Both the position numbers and the translations under genes were made by a program. A stretch of 64,000 nucleotides of DNA from Paenibacillus pectinilyticus (GTDB taxonomy: Bacteria; Bacillota; Bacilli; Paenibacillales; NBRC-103111), in the NCBI RefSeq assembly GCF_001700435.1, contig NZ_LYPC01000010.1, positions 186,001-250,000 of the forward strand, read 5' to 3'. The notes beneath the pieces are model-generated. The model saw only the letters and a program-made list of their open reading frames with translations, was not told where the DNA came from and did not search any database. Below, in pieces: positions 52,588 through 61,199 of this stretch (position 1 is its first letter; every line of letters starts with the position of its first letter).

Positions 52588-53235
52588 TTATTCCGCTAGT
52601 CCATGCTTGAAGGCATAAATCGCCGCTTGTGTGCGATCTTCTACACCAAGCTTAGCTAGTACGTTGGTGACATGGAATTTCACCGTCTTTACACCAATGA
52701 ATAAATCATCTGCCAGTTCTTGATTGGATTTGCCCTTGGCGATCAGGCGAAGTACTTCCATTTCACGATCGGTCAATTCTTCATGCGGTTCCGCAGCCGG
52801 CTTCGGTTGACGGAAACGATTCATAATCTTGGAAGCAACCTGCGATTCCAGAATCGACTGTCCTTTGGCCGCGGCTCTAATCGCTTGGGCGATTTCGGAA
52901 GCGCGCGAGGTTTTCAACAAATAGCTGAAAGCCCCCGCTTCAATCACTGGATACATTTTCTCATCATCTAAGAAGCTCGTCAACACAATGACTTTGCACT
53001 CCGGATATAATTGCAGCAATCTTCTGGTTGTTTCGATACCGTCCATACCTTCCATCACTAAATCCATCAGTACAACATCAGGACGGTACTCTTGTGCTAG
53101 TCGAATGCCATCTTGTCCATTGCTAGCCTCACCAACAACCTCAATCCCATCCTCGGTTCCCAGTACAGCCGCAAGTCCAATCCGCACCATTTCATGATCA
53201 TCAACGAGTAGTACTTTAATCAAGGTGTCATCCAT
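52588..53235 (-). CDS. liaR: LiaR/VraR-type response regulator
   Basis: A 215-residue NarL-family regulator; ATG 53235 behind GAGGGAG is preferred to the longer reading. The receiver has KVLLVDDHEMVRIGLAAV, the phospho-Asp in DVVLMDLVMEGMDG, and TSFLDD. The C-terminal LuxR-type HTH is LTDREMEVLRLIAKGKSNQE, later VKTVKFHVTNVLAKLG. It is activated by the adjacent kinase under cell-envelope stress. Confidence 0.92.
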   Translation of the reverse strand: MDDTLIKVLLVDDHEMVRIGLAAVLGTEDGIEVVGEASNGQDGIRLAQEYRPDVVLMDLVMEGMDGIETTRRLLQLYPECKVIVLTSFLDDEKMYPVIEAGAFSYLLKTSRASEIAQAIRAAAKGQSILESQVASKIMNRFRQPKPAAEPHEELTDREMEVLRLIAKGKSNQELADDLFIGVKTVKFHVTNVLAKLGVEDRTQAAIYAFKHGLAE

Positions 53236-53261
53236 TCGCTTCTCCCTCTCTATGTACAAAG

Positions 53262-54329
53262 CTAATTCTCGATCACGGCAGGATCGCTTGCTAATAATAT
53301 AGGTACACGAATCTCAATGCGAGTTCCTCGATCAGGTGCCGTTATGATATCGACCGATCCGCCAATTTCATTCACACGTTCCTTCATAGACACGATCCCG
53401 TACGAAGTCAGCTTCTTCGCATCTAACTGGAATCCGACGCCATCATCGCGGATGACCAGTCGAACACCATCAGAACGGTGCAGCAGCTTCACTTCCAGCT
53501 TATTCGCCTTGGAATGGCGCAGCGCGTTAGACAGTGCTTCTTGCACGATACGGAATAAGTGATCTTCAATCCCTTTATTCAAACGGACCTCTTCGTCCAT
53601 ATCCCACGAGATCGCCATGGGCACCTTCGCTGCAAGCTCCTTCAATAGCTCAACCAGTCCTTCGGACAATCGTTTTCCTTCCAAATGAATCGGTCGTAGG
53701 TGCAGCAGCAACGCTCTCATTTCCGATTGCGCCACAGACGCCATCTCTTCAATCAGATGAATTTGACGCTTCGCTTTCTCAAAATCCTTATCCAGCGTCC
53801 GGCCAACGGCAGTTGCCGTCATCGAAATCGCAAATAATTGCTGACTCACCGCATCATGCAATTCACGTGCCAAACGCTGACGCTCTTCAATGACAGCAGA
53901 AAGCTTCGCTTTCTCTGTAAGCTCAGCGTTATGGTTGGATAACCGTTGGAGTGAGGTCACTTGCTCCTCCCACCGTTTCATAATACGGCCAAGCTGCTCG
54001 CCGAGGCGTCCGATCTCATCTTCCCCATTTTCCAAACTGCCGCGGGCGAACGTCCCTTTTTCTAATAAAATCATCGTCTCCATCATCGGCTCAAGCCTAC
54101 GAGTTACCCTAGAGCTGTTCCAATAGCCGAACACAGCGCCGATACCACCCAAGATCAATATGGCCATGAATGAAAATTTGACACCCTCCTGCCAACTGCT
54201 GAAGGCATCAATCATATGTCTGGAGTTTAAAAAGTAAATGATTGCCCCGAAGACAGCGAAGCTATAGAGGATCGCTTCCCCCATGCTTCGCCATATCATA
54301 TTCGTTAATCGTCGTTTATAGCCGTCCAC
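53262..54329 (-). CDS. liaS: LiaS/VraS-type sensor histidine kinase
   Basis: A 355-residue kinase with two close N-terminal helices (about 15-35 and 50-68), almost no outer loop (intramembrane-sensing type), a HAMP region, then HisKA_3 with the phospho-His in ARELHDAVSQQLFAIS and HATPase motifs (EALSNALRHSKAN, IRDDGVGFQ). It lies between liaF and liaR. In related systems LiaF keeps LiaS inactive until wall antibiotics disturb the membrane. Confidence 0.92.
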   Translation of the reverse strand: MDGYKRRLTNMIWRSMGEAILYSFAVFGAIIYFLNSRHMIDAFSSWQEGVKFSFMAILILGGIGAVFGYWNSSRVTRRLEPMMETMILLEKGTFARGSLENGEDEIGRLGEQLGRIMKRWEEQVTSLQRLSNHNAELTEKAKLSAVIEERQRLARELHDAVSQQLFAISMTATAVGRTLDKDFEKAKRQIHLIEEMASVAQSEMRALLLHLRPIHLEGKRLSEGLVELLKELAAKVPMAISWDMDEEVRLNKGIEDHLFRIVQEALSNALRHSKANKLEVKLLHRSDGVRLVIRDDGVGFQLDAKKLTSYGIVSMKERVNEIGGSVDIITAPDRGTRIEIRVPILLASDPAVIEN

Positions 54330-54350
54330 TTGGTGATGAACCCCCAGTCG

Positions 54351-55013
54351 TTACAATACTTTGACCTTGATATCTCCTACGATAAAAGAGAGTATGAGTT
54401 TCACCCGATGGTCGCCATGCTGATAATTCTCCGATTGCCACACGACTTTGTTCATCACGCCAGACTCTCGTTCTTCAGCAATATGAAGCTGTCCAAACAT
54501 GACGGACGACGTCACGGATACACCGATATCATCAGGTACTTTTATATCAATATCCCCCACAATGCCTTGCAGGATGACTGTTGTTTCCTTTTGTTCTAGA
54601 ATGGCCAGCGAGAGATCAATATAGGTTTCTCCCACCATGTACCATGTCGAGGTATTCCGCAGAATCCAAGGCTCACGGCCGAGGCGAACACTATCAACAA
54701 TCTTTTGTTTTTGAATATATGTGTCATCTTTATGGATCTGTTTCGACCGAATGAAGAATAAACCTAGTGAAATCAGAACAACCGCTACCACGATGGTAAT
54801 ATGATCCCCAAATAAGATGACAGCGCCAACTCCCATTAGCACATATCCCTTGCGCTCCTTACGTGAACGAACACGATGAATGCCCAGCAGAATAAGGATG
54901 ACCGCGAGAATGGGAAAAAAGCCAATGGTATGATCCAGAAGCAAAAAAACACCGGCTCCTATCAGCACAAGGGCTGTATTCCGGCTGCGGTTATTTTTCG
55001 TGTCTTCTCCCAT
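54351..55013 (-). CDS. liaF: LiaF-type membrane inhibitor of the envelope-stress kinase
   Basis: A 220-residue protein starting at ATG 55013, five bases after AGGAGGTG; the longer reading lacks a signal. Four hydrophobic segments form two hairpins (TALVLIGAGVFLLLDH, FFPILAVILILLGI, GYVLMGVGAVILFG, TIVVAVVLISLGLFF), then a soluble beta-rich C-terminus (IVGDIDIKVPDDIGVSVTSS, and FIVGDIKVKVL at the end), the LiaF/VraT domain. Gene order liaF-liaS-liaR supports the name. Confidence 0.88.
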   Translation of the reverse strand: MGEDTKNNRSRNTALVLIGAGVFLLLDHTIGFFPILAVILILLGIHRVRSRKERKGYVLMGVGAVILFGDHITIVVAVVLISLGLFFIRSKQIHKDDTYIQKQKIVDSVRLGREPWILRNTSTWYMVGETYIDLSLAILEQKETTVILQGIVGDIDIKVPDDIGVSVTSSVMFGQLHIAEERESGVMNKVVWQSENYQHGDHRVKLILSFIVGDIKVKVL

Positions 55014-55152
55014 CGATGCACCTCCTCTGGCTGCCATTTGTCTTTCGTTCATACGATTCCTAGCATACCACAAGAATGGACGACCTCCAAGATGCAAATC
55101 CTTGTCCCGCAAGGGTTTGCTATCGTGGAGGTCACAAGTACAGCGTAAACGA

Positions 55153-55830
55153 CTACTTCTTATCGCGCGGGTCTCGCTCCTCGCGGCTGCTTTGCTCGTG
55201 CTGCCAGTCGTGCTGCAGCTTGCTGCGCAGCGCGCGCAGCTCCTGCTGAAGGTTGCCTCCGGCTTCCTTCAGCGTCTCCTTCGACAGGCGGCCCGCGATG
55301 CGGAGCCCCTGCAGAGCTTCCCGGCCAAGCTCGCGGCCGGTGACCTCCAGCTCGCGCCAGGTGTCGCGAGCATCAGCACCGTGCAGCCCGCCACGCGGCG
55401 GCTGCACATCCTCGGCTACGTGCCCGGAACGCAGCCGGTGCAGTTGATCAGCGAGTGCCAGGCACGTGTCCTGGCAGATCGCGTACTGCGTGCGGTAGTG
55501 CTCGCACGCGGCTTCCTCGCGCAGCTTCTCTTCCAGCGCCAGCCGCGCGAGATCCTCTTCGCCCGCTCGCATCGCGAGCTCGGCTTGCTCGGCGCGCAGC
55601 TGCGCCATCTCTTCGGCGCGCGCGATGTGGCCGCGCAGTGCAATGGCCGTCTCAAGCGCTTCATCGTAACGCGCCTCGACCTTCGCTATCGTGGTACTGT
55701 CAGGAGCACCCGCTCTCGTCTTACCGATGGCTTCCTGCCAGACGGTTTCGGCCATTTTGCCAATCCGATCAAATATATGGTTAAGATCCTGCTCTCGATT
55801 CTTCGTCATATTCCTTCGCCCCTCATCCAT
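55153..55830 (-). CDS. PspA/LiaH-like coiled-coil protein
   Basis: A 225-residue, almost wholly helical, charged protein. The central stretch (LAMRAGEEDLARLALEEKLR, then EEAACEHYRTQYA) is the PspA/IM30 signature of helices 3-4. Length matches PspA/LiaH (about 225). It lies directly upstream of liaF on the same strand, as liaH does in the B. subtilis lia operon, so it likely protects the membrane under stress. The coding sequence is extremely rich in GCG/CGC codons, unlike liaFSR, and Ala/Arg-rich in consequence. ATG 55830 with TAGGAG is preferred. Confidence 0.7.
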   Translation of the reverse strand: MDEGRRNMTKNREQDLNHIFDRIGKMAETVWQEAIGKTRAGAPDSTTIAKVEARYDEALETAIALRGHIARAEEMAQLRAEQAELAMRAGEEDLARLALEEKLREEAACEHYRTQYAICQDTCLALADQLHRLRSGHVAEDVQPPRGGLHGADARDTWRELEVTGRELGREALQGLRIAGRLSKETLKEAGGNLQQELRALRSKLQHDWQHEQSSREERDPRDKK

Positions 55831-55934
55831 TCTTCATACTCCTATTTTAACGCAATTCTAGGATGCTCAAAACCGACTCCCGACTGTTTTGAACCTAGAC
55901 CTAAGTCCAGTTCATGAGGCTTCGCCCATATTTT

Positions 55935-56103
55935 GGTCGTTGTCCAAGCCTAGCTGCAGTGATAAACTATTTGGAGCCGAGTCTGGTGCCACAAAAAGCA
56001 CTAGTACGGGGGACGATTTACTTGGGGTGAATATTTGCTTCGGCTTGGAGCAGACTAGGGAGAACCTTCTTCCCGAACCCGTCAACTAACCTCGGAGGCG
56101 CAA
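55935..56103 (+). ncRNA. c-di-AMP riboswitch (ydaO/yuaA type)
   Basis: The leader carries the conserved ydaO blocks in order: GGAGCC (55973), ACGGGGGAC (56006), GGGGTGAAT (56023), AGGGAGAACCTTCTTCCCGA (from 56067) and the almost invariant ACCCGTCAACTAACCTCGG, then AGGCGC at 56096. In Bacillus such aptamers bind c-di-AMP and turn off wall-hydrolase and K+-uptake genes. Here the aptamer ends directly before the AAGGAGG ribosome-binding site and leaves no room for a separate terminator, so control may be translational. The 5' boundary is approximate. Confidence 0.85.
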
Positions 56104-56121
56104 ATGAAGGAGGATTACCAA

Positions 56122-56913
56122 TTGAATAAGCTTACTAAAGGGTTAACTAGCCTTGCTGTATCACTGACAGTATTGGCAGGAGGCTTTCTTTCCCCATTTT
56201 CAGCTCATGCAGCTGGCATGGAAGTGAAAGTGCAAGTCAACGACAGTCTGATTCATTTCCCGGATGCACAGCCATTTCTGGATGGCAACCACAGCACCCA
56301 AGTTCCACTTCGGTTCGTTACTGAGAAGTTGGGCTACACGGTGGATTGGCAAAAACAAGGAAATCAAATTAAGGTTACATTAACCAACGACCAACATACG
56401 ATCTCCTTACTTTCTGGGCAAAAAGAAGCTAGCATTGATAATGCGCCTGTCCAATTGGACACGGCTTCTCAATATCAGAATGGACGCGTGTATGTGCCGC
56501 TGCGTTTTCTCTCAACGGCTGCAGGAATCCCTGTACAATGGGATGCAAGCAGTAATCTAGCTATTCTAAATAAAGATGGCCAACGGCATATGCCAGATTA
56601 TCAAGTGTTCGAATCTACCGCTTATTCAGCAGATCCTTCCGAAAATGGTGGCTATGGCGCTATCGATTACATGGGTAACCCCTTGGCAATGGGAACAGTT
56701 GCTGTAGATCCATCCGTCATTCCTCTTGGTTCAAAGCTCTACATTGAAGGATATTCCTTCGATGGACTTCCACAAGGCGGCATGTACGTCTATGCAACGG
56801 ATACAGGTGGTTCCATTAAAGGAAACCGTTTGGACATCTTTATCCCAGGATCCAAGAAATCCTTGCAAAGCTTCGGTATTCAAAAGATTAAAGTGTACAA
56901 TATTTCAAATTAA
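56122..56913 (+). CDS. Secreted 3D-domain cell-wall protein with copper-amine-oxidase-like N-terminal domain
   Basis: A 263-residue protein. The true start is TTG 56122, eight bases after AAGGAGG, giving the signal peptide NKLTKGLTSLAVSLTVLAG to AHA-A. The N-terminal copper-amine-oxidase-N type domain has two repeats (STQVPLRFVTEKLGYTVDW, VYVPLRFLSTAAGIPVQWD). The C-terminal 3D domain has FESTAYSADP, MGTVAVDPSVIPLGSKLYIE, YATDTGGSIKGNRLDIFIP with the three Asp. The 3D fold is found in lytic transglycosylase-like wall enzymes. Its c-di-AMP riboswitch fits a role in wall turnover. Confidence 0.9.
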   Translation: MNKLTKGLTSLAVSLTVLAGGFLSPFSAHAAGMEVKVQVNDSLIHFPDAQPFLDGNHSTQVPLRFVTEKLGYTVDWQKQGNQIKVTLTNDQHTISLLSGQKEASIDNAPVQLDTASQYQNGRVYVPLRFLSTAAGIPVQWDASSNLAILNKDGQRHMPDYQVFESTAYSADPSENGGYGAIDYMGNPLAMGTVAVDPSVIPLGSKLYIEGYSFDGLPQGGMYVYATDTGGSIKGNRLDIFIPGSKKSLQSFGIQKIKVYNISN

Positions 56914-56922
56914 TGATGACGA

Positions 56923-56963
56923 AAAAGCTGATTTCGAGATTGCTCTCGAGCTCAGCTTTTTTG
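56923..56963 (+). terminator. Terminator of the 3D-domain gene
   Basis: AAAAGCTGA pairs with TCAGCTTTT around an inner CGAG/CTCG stem, followed by TTTTTTG. Confidence 0.88.
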
Positions 56964-57078
56964 TTATAACCAGGCTCTTCTCCTCTCAAATAGGGCATTC
57001 GTCCAATCAACGAATATCACGGTATCATATGCTGTATAGTGTTTAACCCACAACAATTTGAAACCCGGAGGGGATACT

Positions 57079-57183
57079 ATGTCATATGTAGATAATTGTG
57101 GAACGCCAGGATACGGAAATTCTGCAGGCGTTATTCTTGTTCTTTATGTGCTGCTTGTCATCATTCTTGCTACTTTCTACTAG
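57079..57183 (+). CDS. YjcZ/SscA-type small spore membrane peptide
   Basis: A 34-residue peptide (MSYVDNCGTPGYGNSAG, then VILVLYVLLVIILATFY) with GGAGGGG six bases before the ATG. A Gly/Tyr/Asn/Cys head followed by one C-terminal hydrophobic helix is the layout of the YjcZ family, whose best-known members (such as SscA) are made late in sporulation. It is preceded by the terminator of the wall-protein gene and followed by its own hairpin. Confidence 0.75.
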   Translation: MSYVDNCGTPGYGNSAGVILVLYVLLVIILATFY

Positions 57184-57245
57184 ACCTTATCCCGATTATC
57201 GTTCGAATATACTCGTATTCGCAGGCTAGATATCAAATTACACAA

Positions 57246-57283
57246 AATAAGACCGCATCCTCTCAGGAGGGTACGGTCTTATT
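57246..57283 (+). terminator. Hairpin after the YjcZ-like gene
   Basis: AATAAGACCG and CGGTCTTATT with an inner CCT/AGG pair form the stem. The T-run is weak (TTATTGTT), so efficiency is uncertain. Confidence 0.65.
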
Positions 57284-57662
57284 GTTCATGAGCACCCTAT
57301 TTAGAATAAGCATTCTAAACTTGCTTATTCATTCAAAGAGGATGACTATTCCCAACATAAGCCCACCGTATGTGCTTTTCAGACTAACTTAGCAGCATTC
57401 CGAGCAAATCTCCCATACATAAACACCCTTAGCTTGCTTAAACATTCATTACAGCTGGCAATCAAGTGAATAAGCAATTTCAGCTGCCTTATCTGCTTGA
57501 CGAACCAAGCCTATCAGCCCAAATGTTAGGATAGGATCCATCCCCTCAGCGGATGCACCGTCTCATGGAGCAGCAGCTCCGACTCGGCGGCATAGAACGC
57601 TGTCTACGCTTCGCTCCAGCCAAAGCGCTCCGCCAGGAAGGACCTACATGTTTTATAAAAAA
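57284..57662. other. Intergenic region with GCTTAT-type words
   Basis: About 380 bases without a gene. It contains CTTGCTTATTCATTC and ATAAGCCCACC, similar to words in the 36348-36824 gap, then a GC-richer part (57540-57640) that may be eroded coding sequence but has no readable frame. Confidence 0.45.
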
Positions 57663-58355
57663 TTACATAAAATCAACGCCGCTTGTTCGCTGCATCAAAA
57701 TTTGCTCGAGTACGCCTCCGATATGAGCGCCCGCTTCCATAGGCGGTGTACCGCCTCGATGGATATTCGAAATAACCAAGCGATCCGCATCCGTCCTCCC
57801 CGTTCTTGGCTTATAACACATATAAGCACTTAATGACTCCGCAGTCATGAGGCCTGGTCTTTCACCAATGAGCAACACCAGACATTCTGGATTCAACAAG
57901 TCACCTATCGCATCCATGCATCCGACACGTCCCCGATTCACGTAAAACGTCGTTCCCGCTGTTAATCCGCGAAGCCGTAAGGAATCCCGTAATGCCGGAT
58001 ACAAGTCCCGCAGATTGGCTTCAATACTGCTGGCACTCAACCCATCGGAAATGACAATTTGCACCTGGGGTGACGGCTGACAATTAGCCTTAATCTCCTC
58101 CTTACTCGCTTGCGTTAGAGCTCTTCCTAAGTACGGACGTTTCAGATACATATCTTTGTCGGTTGCACAGCTCTCTACGACGAACCATCCCATCTCCGCA
58201 AGGAATGCCTCACTCACTTCCTGCTGTACAGCGTCCACTGCGCTCGCATGGTCCCATCTCAATTTCAGCAGTTCATGCGTGAGCGGACGTGTCCCTGATC
58301 TGGAAACACCAATGCGTGCGGGGGTCGTTGCTTTCATTCTATCAAGCTCATCCAT
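57663..58355 (-). CDS. eutC: Ethanolamine ammonia-lyase small subunit
   Basis: A 230-residue EutC starting at ATG 58355 (AAGGAGG eight bases upstream). Motifs: RIGVSRSGTRPLTHELLKLR near the N-terminus, QIVISDGLSASSIEANL, GRVGCMDAIGD, LLIGERPGLMTAESLSAY and MCYKPRTGRTDADR. It forms the adenosylcobalamin-binding part of the lyase that turns ethanolamine into acetaldehyde and ammonia. Its start overlaps the end of eutB by 8 bp. Confidence 0.95.
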   Translation of the reverse strand: MDELDRMKATTPARIGVSRSGTRPLTHELLKLRWDHASAVDAVQQEVSEAFLAEMGWFVVESCATDKDMYLKRPYLGRALTQASKEEIKANCQPSPQVQIVISDGLSASSIEANLRDLYPALRDSLRLRGLTAGTTFYVNRGRVGCMDAIGDLLNPECLVLLIGERPGLMTAESLSAYMCYKPRTGRTDADRLVISNIHRGGTPPMEAGAHIGGVLEQILMQRTSGVDFM

Positions 58356-59730
58356 CCTTGCGACCTCCTTGCACAAAAAGCGTTGGATCTCCAGCCAGCG
58401 GGGATAAGGTGCCATTGACCCATATGCCCCTCTCTTGCAGCCAATCGCGGAAAGCAGGCGCAGGCGTACGCCCGAACAATTCTCGTATTGTGGCGATATC
58501 ATGATAGCTCAGCGATTGATAATTCAGCATACAATCATCCGCCATCGGTACACCGATCAGGAAATTCACACCCGCGGTGGCGAGCATGACGGCTAGAGAA
58601 TCCATATCATTTTGATCGGCATTCATATGATTCGTATAGCACACATCAACCCCCATTGGGAGACCATGCATTTTGCCCATAAAATGATCCTCAAGCCCCG
58701 CCCGTATGACCTGCTTGCTGTTGTACAAATACTCAGGTCCGATGAAGCCAACGACCGTGTTCACGAGAAAAGGCTTATACACCCTAGCCAAACCGTAGCA
58801 TCTCGCCTCAAGTGTCACTTGGTCGATCCCGTGATGAGTATCCGAGGAGAGCTCTGAGCCTTGCCCCGTCTCAAAATACCACCGATGCGGCCCCTGCGCG
58901 CTTCCCTCGCTATTAATCAAGTCGTTGGCTTCGTCCAACAGCCGTTTGTCGATACCGAAAGCACGATTGCCCTTCTCCGTCCCAGCCAAACTTTGGAAAA
59001 TCAGATCTGCTCTCGCCCCTTGCTTGATTGCCTCCATTTGTGTTGTCACATGCGCCAAGACGCAGTTCTGTGTAGGAATCTGCCAGACATCCATGACTTC
59101 CTTAGCAGCTTCCAGCAAGGCTTTGGTCGTATACGCGTTGTCTGTCACGGGATTAATCCCGATGACGGCATCACCGATGCCATAACTTAACGCCTCGTAG
59201 AGTGAAGCCCGCATCCCCTCCAGCGAGTCCGTCGGATGATTCGGCTGGGCCCTGCTGCTTAACGTACCTTTGTGACCAATCTCCGTATTGCACCGCGTTC
59301 GAACCTCAATACGTGAGGCCGCCTGGATGAGATCCAGGTTCGTCATCATTTTCGCAACAGCCGCAATCATCTCGCTCGTAAGCCCCTTCGATATACGCAG
59401 GAGCTCATCTCCCGTTGTTTCCGTCCGTAAGATGTACTCTCGAAGCTCTGATACTGACCACCCACTCATCGGTCCATAAACGGCCTCATCTATGCTGTCC
59501 TCGATGATTCTTGATACCTCATCTTCCTCGGGAGGCAGCAAAGGATGATTTCGGATATCAGAGAGCAGGAGATCTGCGAGCACGGCTTTAGCAGCGATTC
59601 TTTCTTTGAGATCAGACGCACCGATACCTGCTAAATCATCACCAGAGCGCTCCTCATTCGCTTTGCCGAACACTTCTTTCAAATGACCAAATGAATAAAC
59701 ACGGCCGCCAATCGACGTTTTCAATTTCAT
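58348..59730 (-). CDS. eutB: Ethanolamine ammonia-lyase large subunit
   Basis: A 460-residue EutB of normal length: KTSIGGRVYSFGHLKEVFGK at the N-terminus, GDAVIGINPVTDN, FQSLAGTEKGN, YFETGQGSELSSDTHHGIDQ and VGFIGPEYLYNSKQVIRAGL, all typical of the TIM-barrel subunit that holds the substrate and radical. It overlaps eutA by 4 bp. No carboxysome-like shell or aldehyde dehydrogenase gene is present in the window, so the pathway is either shell-free or split. Confidence 0.96.
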   Translation of the reverse strand: MKLKTSIGGRVYSFGHLKEVFGKANEERSGDDLAGIGASDLKERIAAKAVLADLLLSDIRNHPLLPPEEDEVSRIIEDSIDEAVYGPMSGWSVSELREYILRTETTGDELLRISKGLTSEMIAAVAKMMTNLDLIQAASRIEVRTRCNTEIGHKGTLSSRAQPNHPTDSLEGMRASLYEALSYGIGDAVIGINPVTDNAYTTKALLEAAKEVMDVWQIPTQNCVLAHVTTQMEAIKQGARADLIFQSLAGTEKGNRAFGIDKRLLDEANDLINSEGSAQGPHRWYFETGQGSELSSDTHHGIDQVTLEARCYGLARVYKPFLVNTVVGFIGPEYLYNSKQVIRAGLEDHFMGKMHGLPMGVDVCYTNHMNADQNDMDSLAVMLATAGVNFLIGVPMADDCMLNYQSLSYHDIATIRELFGRTPAPAFRDWLQERGIWVNGTLSPLAGDPTLFVQGGRKDG

Positions 59731-61199
59731 GGGCTCACCTCATGAGATTCTTTAGGAAACACCAGCGTCTTCACAATGACGGGGATCGTTCGGTTCGCAA
59801 TAAGCTCGCCAAGATCGATATAATCACCGAAGCTGGGGTGAATGCCATCCACACAGACGATGCGAGGCTTTCCCTGGCATCCAAGGGACAATAATTGGCC
59901 CAATGCTTTGGCTATATCTTGATCGCAGAGGATAACTGCCGTTTGTTCCGCTGCCAAATAGCGGGTTATTAGTGGGATGAGATGATTCGCAAGCTCCTGT
60001 AATCGTTTATATGTAAAGGCATATGGAGAGCTCAGAGCTATAGCAAAAGGTGCCTTCTCCACTTTTCCATATAGTCTCGTGGCAGATTCGAACAATTGGT
60101 TCAGCTGTTCTGGACATGTGTCTGCCTCTAGATGAAGCTGAAGCTGCACGATCGGCACATTGCGCATAGGTAGCGTGCCTGCATCCGCATGGACAGTCGA
60201 CCCGCTAAGCTCCATACTCTGTAGACCCGCTCCGATGACGGTCGCTCGGTGTGTTTGGGCAGCCTTTACAAGTGTAAATCCCAGCTCCGTGAACGTTTCT
60301 TGAATGGCTTGCGCAAGCGCCGGTCCGATATCACCATATTGCGATATCTCTGCCATAGTTGTGACTGAAGCACCTGTGGCTAGAGCTGCAATTCCCCCAG
60401 ACAGCATCCATTCATCAGCTTGCGGGATCTGTGTCGGAAGCTCGCCGAGAACCAAAAGCTTCGCTCCATTTGTTGCGGCTTGATCATGGTTTCCACTCGC
60501 AAGAAAATGACCTACTGTTCGAGCCATCTGCCTCGTCAATTGATGAATGACGCTGCTGTCGGCAATCTGATCAGGCGCAATAGCAAGCCTATTCATCACT
60601 AACCAGTCATGAATCGCAGGCGACACATAGGTCACCGTCCCGTCCGTCTTCAAACGAATAAGGCTTCCGCCCATATGAAAAGTAACAGTTGCCATGGGGA
60701 TGCCGTTGCGAAACCAGGCGACGTTCGCAGTCCCGCCGCCAATATCCATATTGGCTACTGTGTTGTGCAGCCTCAGTGAGCGTTCTGCTGCGCCTGATCC
60801 TTTGCCTGCCATGATGGCTTCCAGATCGCTTCCAGCTGTCGCCACCACAAAAGCACCAGCCTGCTCCGCAAGCTTGTGAAGCAGCGCTTCGGTGTTCGTT
60901 TTCGTCGCGGTTTCGCCCGTCATGATCACAGCGCCGCTTCCGATATCAGCTAATCCGACGCCAGCGTGCCCCAACTCTGCCTCTAAAAGCTCTGATAAAG
61001 CCATCGCGTCTATCGTGACGTGGTCCGTAAGCGGTGTCCGGTACATCGGGCTGGCATACAAGAGCTTTCGTGCTGCGATCGCATCCTGCGAAATTGTAAA
61101 AGACGGACCTCGCGCTGCGATCGTGATTTCACTTAGAACGAATTTGGTCGTACAGGTGCCGATATCAAGGCCTACACTGATGAGCTGTGTTTCCTTCAA
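59727..61199 (-). CDS. eutA: Ethanolamine ammonia-lyase reactivating factor
   Basis: A 490-residue actin/Hsp70-fold ATPase. Motifs: ISVGLDIGTCTTKFVLSE (phosphate 1), AVIMTGETATKTN, VANMDIGGGTANVAWF (phosphate 2) and VIGAGLQSMELSG (adenosine). It exchanges damaged cobalamin on EutBC. TTG start at 61199. It is first in the eutABC unit. Upstream (61200-61365) I see neither a cobalamin riboswitch nor an EutV-type hairpin pair. Confidence 0.93.
   Translation of the reverse strand: MKETQLISVGLDIGTCTTKFVLSEITIAARGPSFTISQDAIAARKLLYASPMYRTPLTDHVTIDAMALSELLEAELGHAGVGLADIGSGAVIMTGETATKTNTEALLHKLAEQAGAFVVATAGSDLEAIMAGKGSGAAERSLRLHNTVANMDIGGGTANVAWFRNGIPMATVTFHMGGSLIRLKTDGTVTYVSPAIHDWLVMNRLAIAPDQIADSSVIHQLTRQMARTVGHFLASGNHDQAATNGAKLLVLGELPTQIPQADEWMLSGGIAALATGASVTTMAEISQYGDIGPALAQAIQETFTELGFTLVKAAQTHRATVIGAGLQSMELSGSTVHADAGTLPMRNVPIVQLQLHLEADTCPEQLNQLFESATRLYGKVEKAPFAIALSSPYAFTYKRLQELANHLIPLITRYLAAEQTAVILCDQDIAKALGQLLSLGCQGKPRIVCVDGIHPSFGDYIDLGELIANRTIPVIVKTLVFPKESHEVSP

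Noticed and set aside
55000..55917. 305-residue plus-strand reading frame over the PspA-like gene
   Set aside because: It is the complement of a GC-rich gene, has low-complexity Leu/Arg/Ala composition, no ribosome-binding site and no domain.
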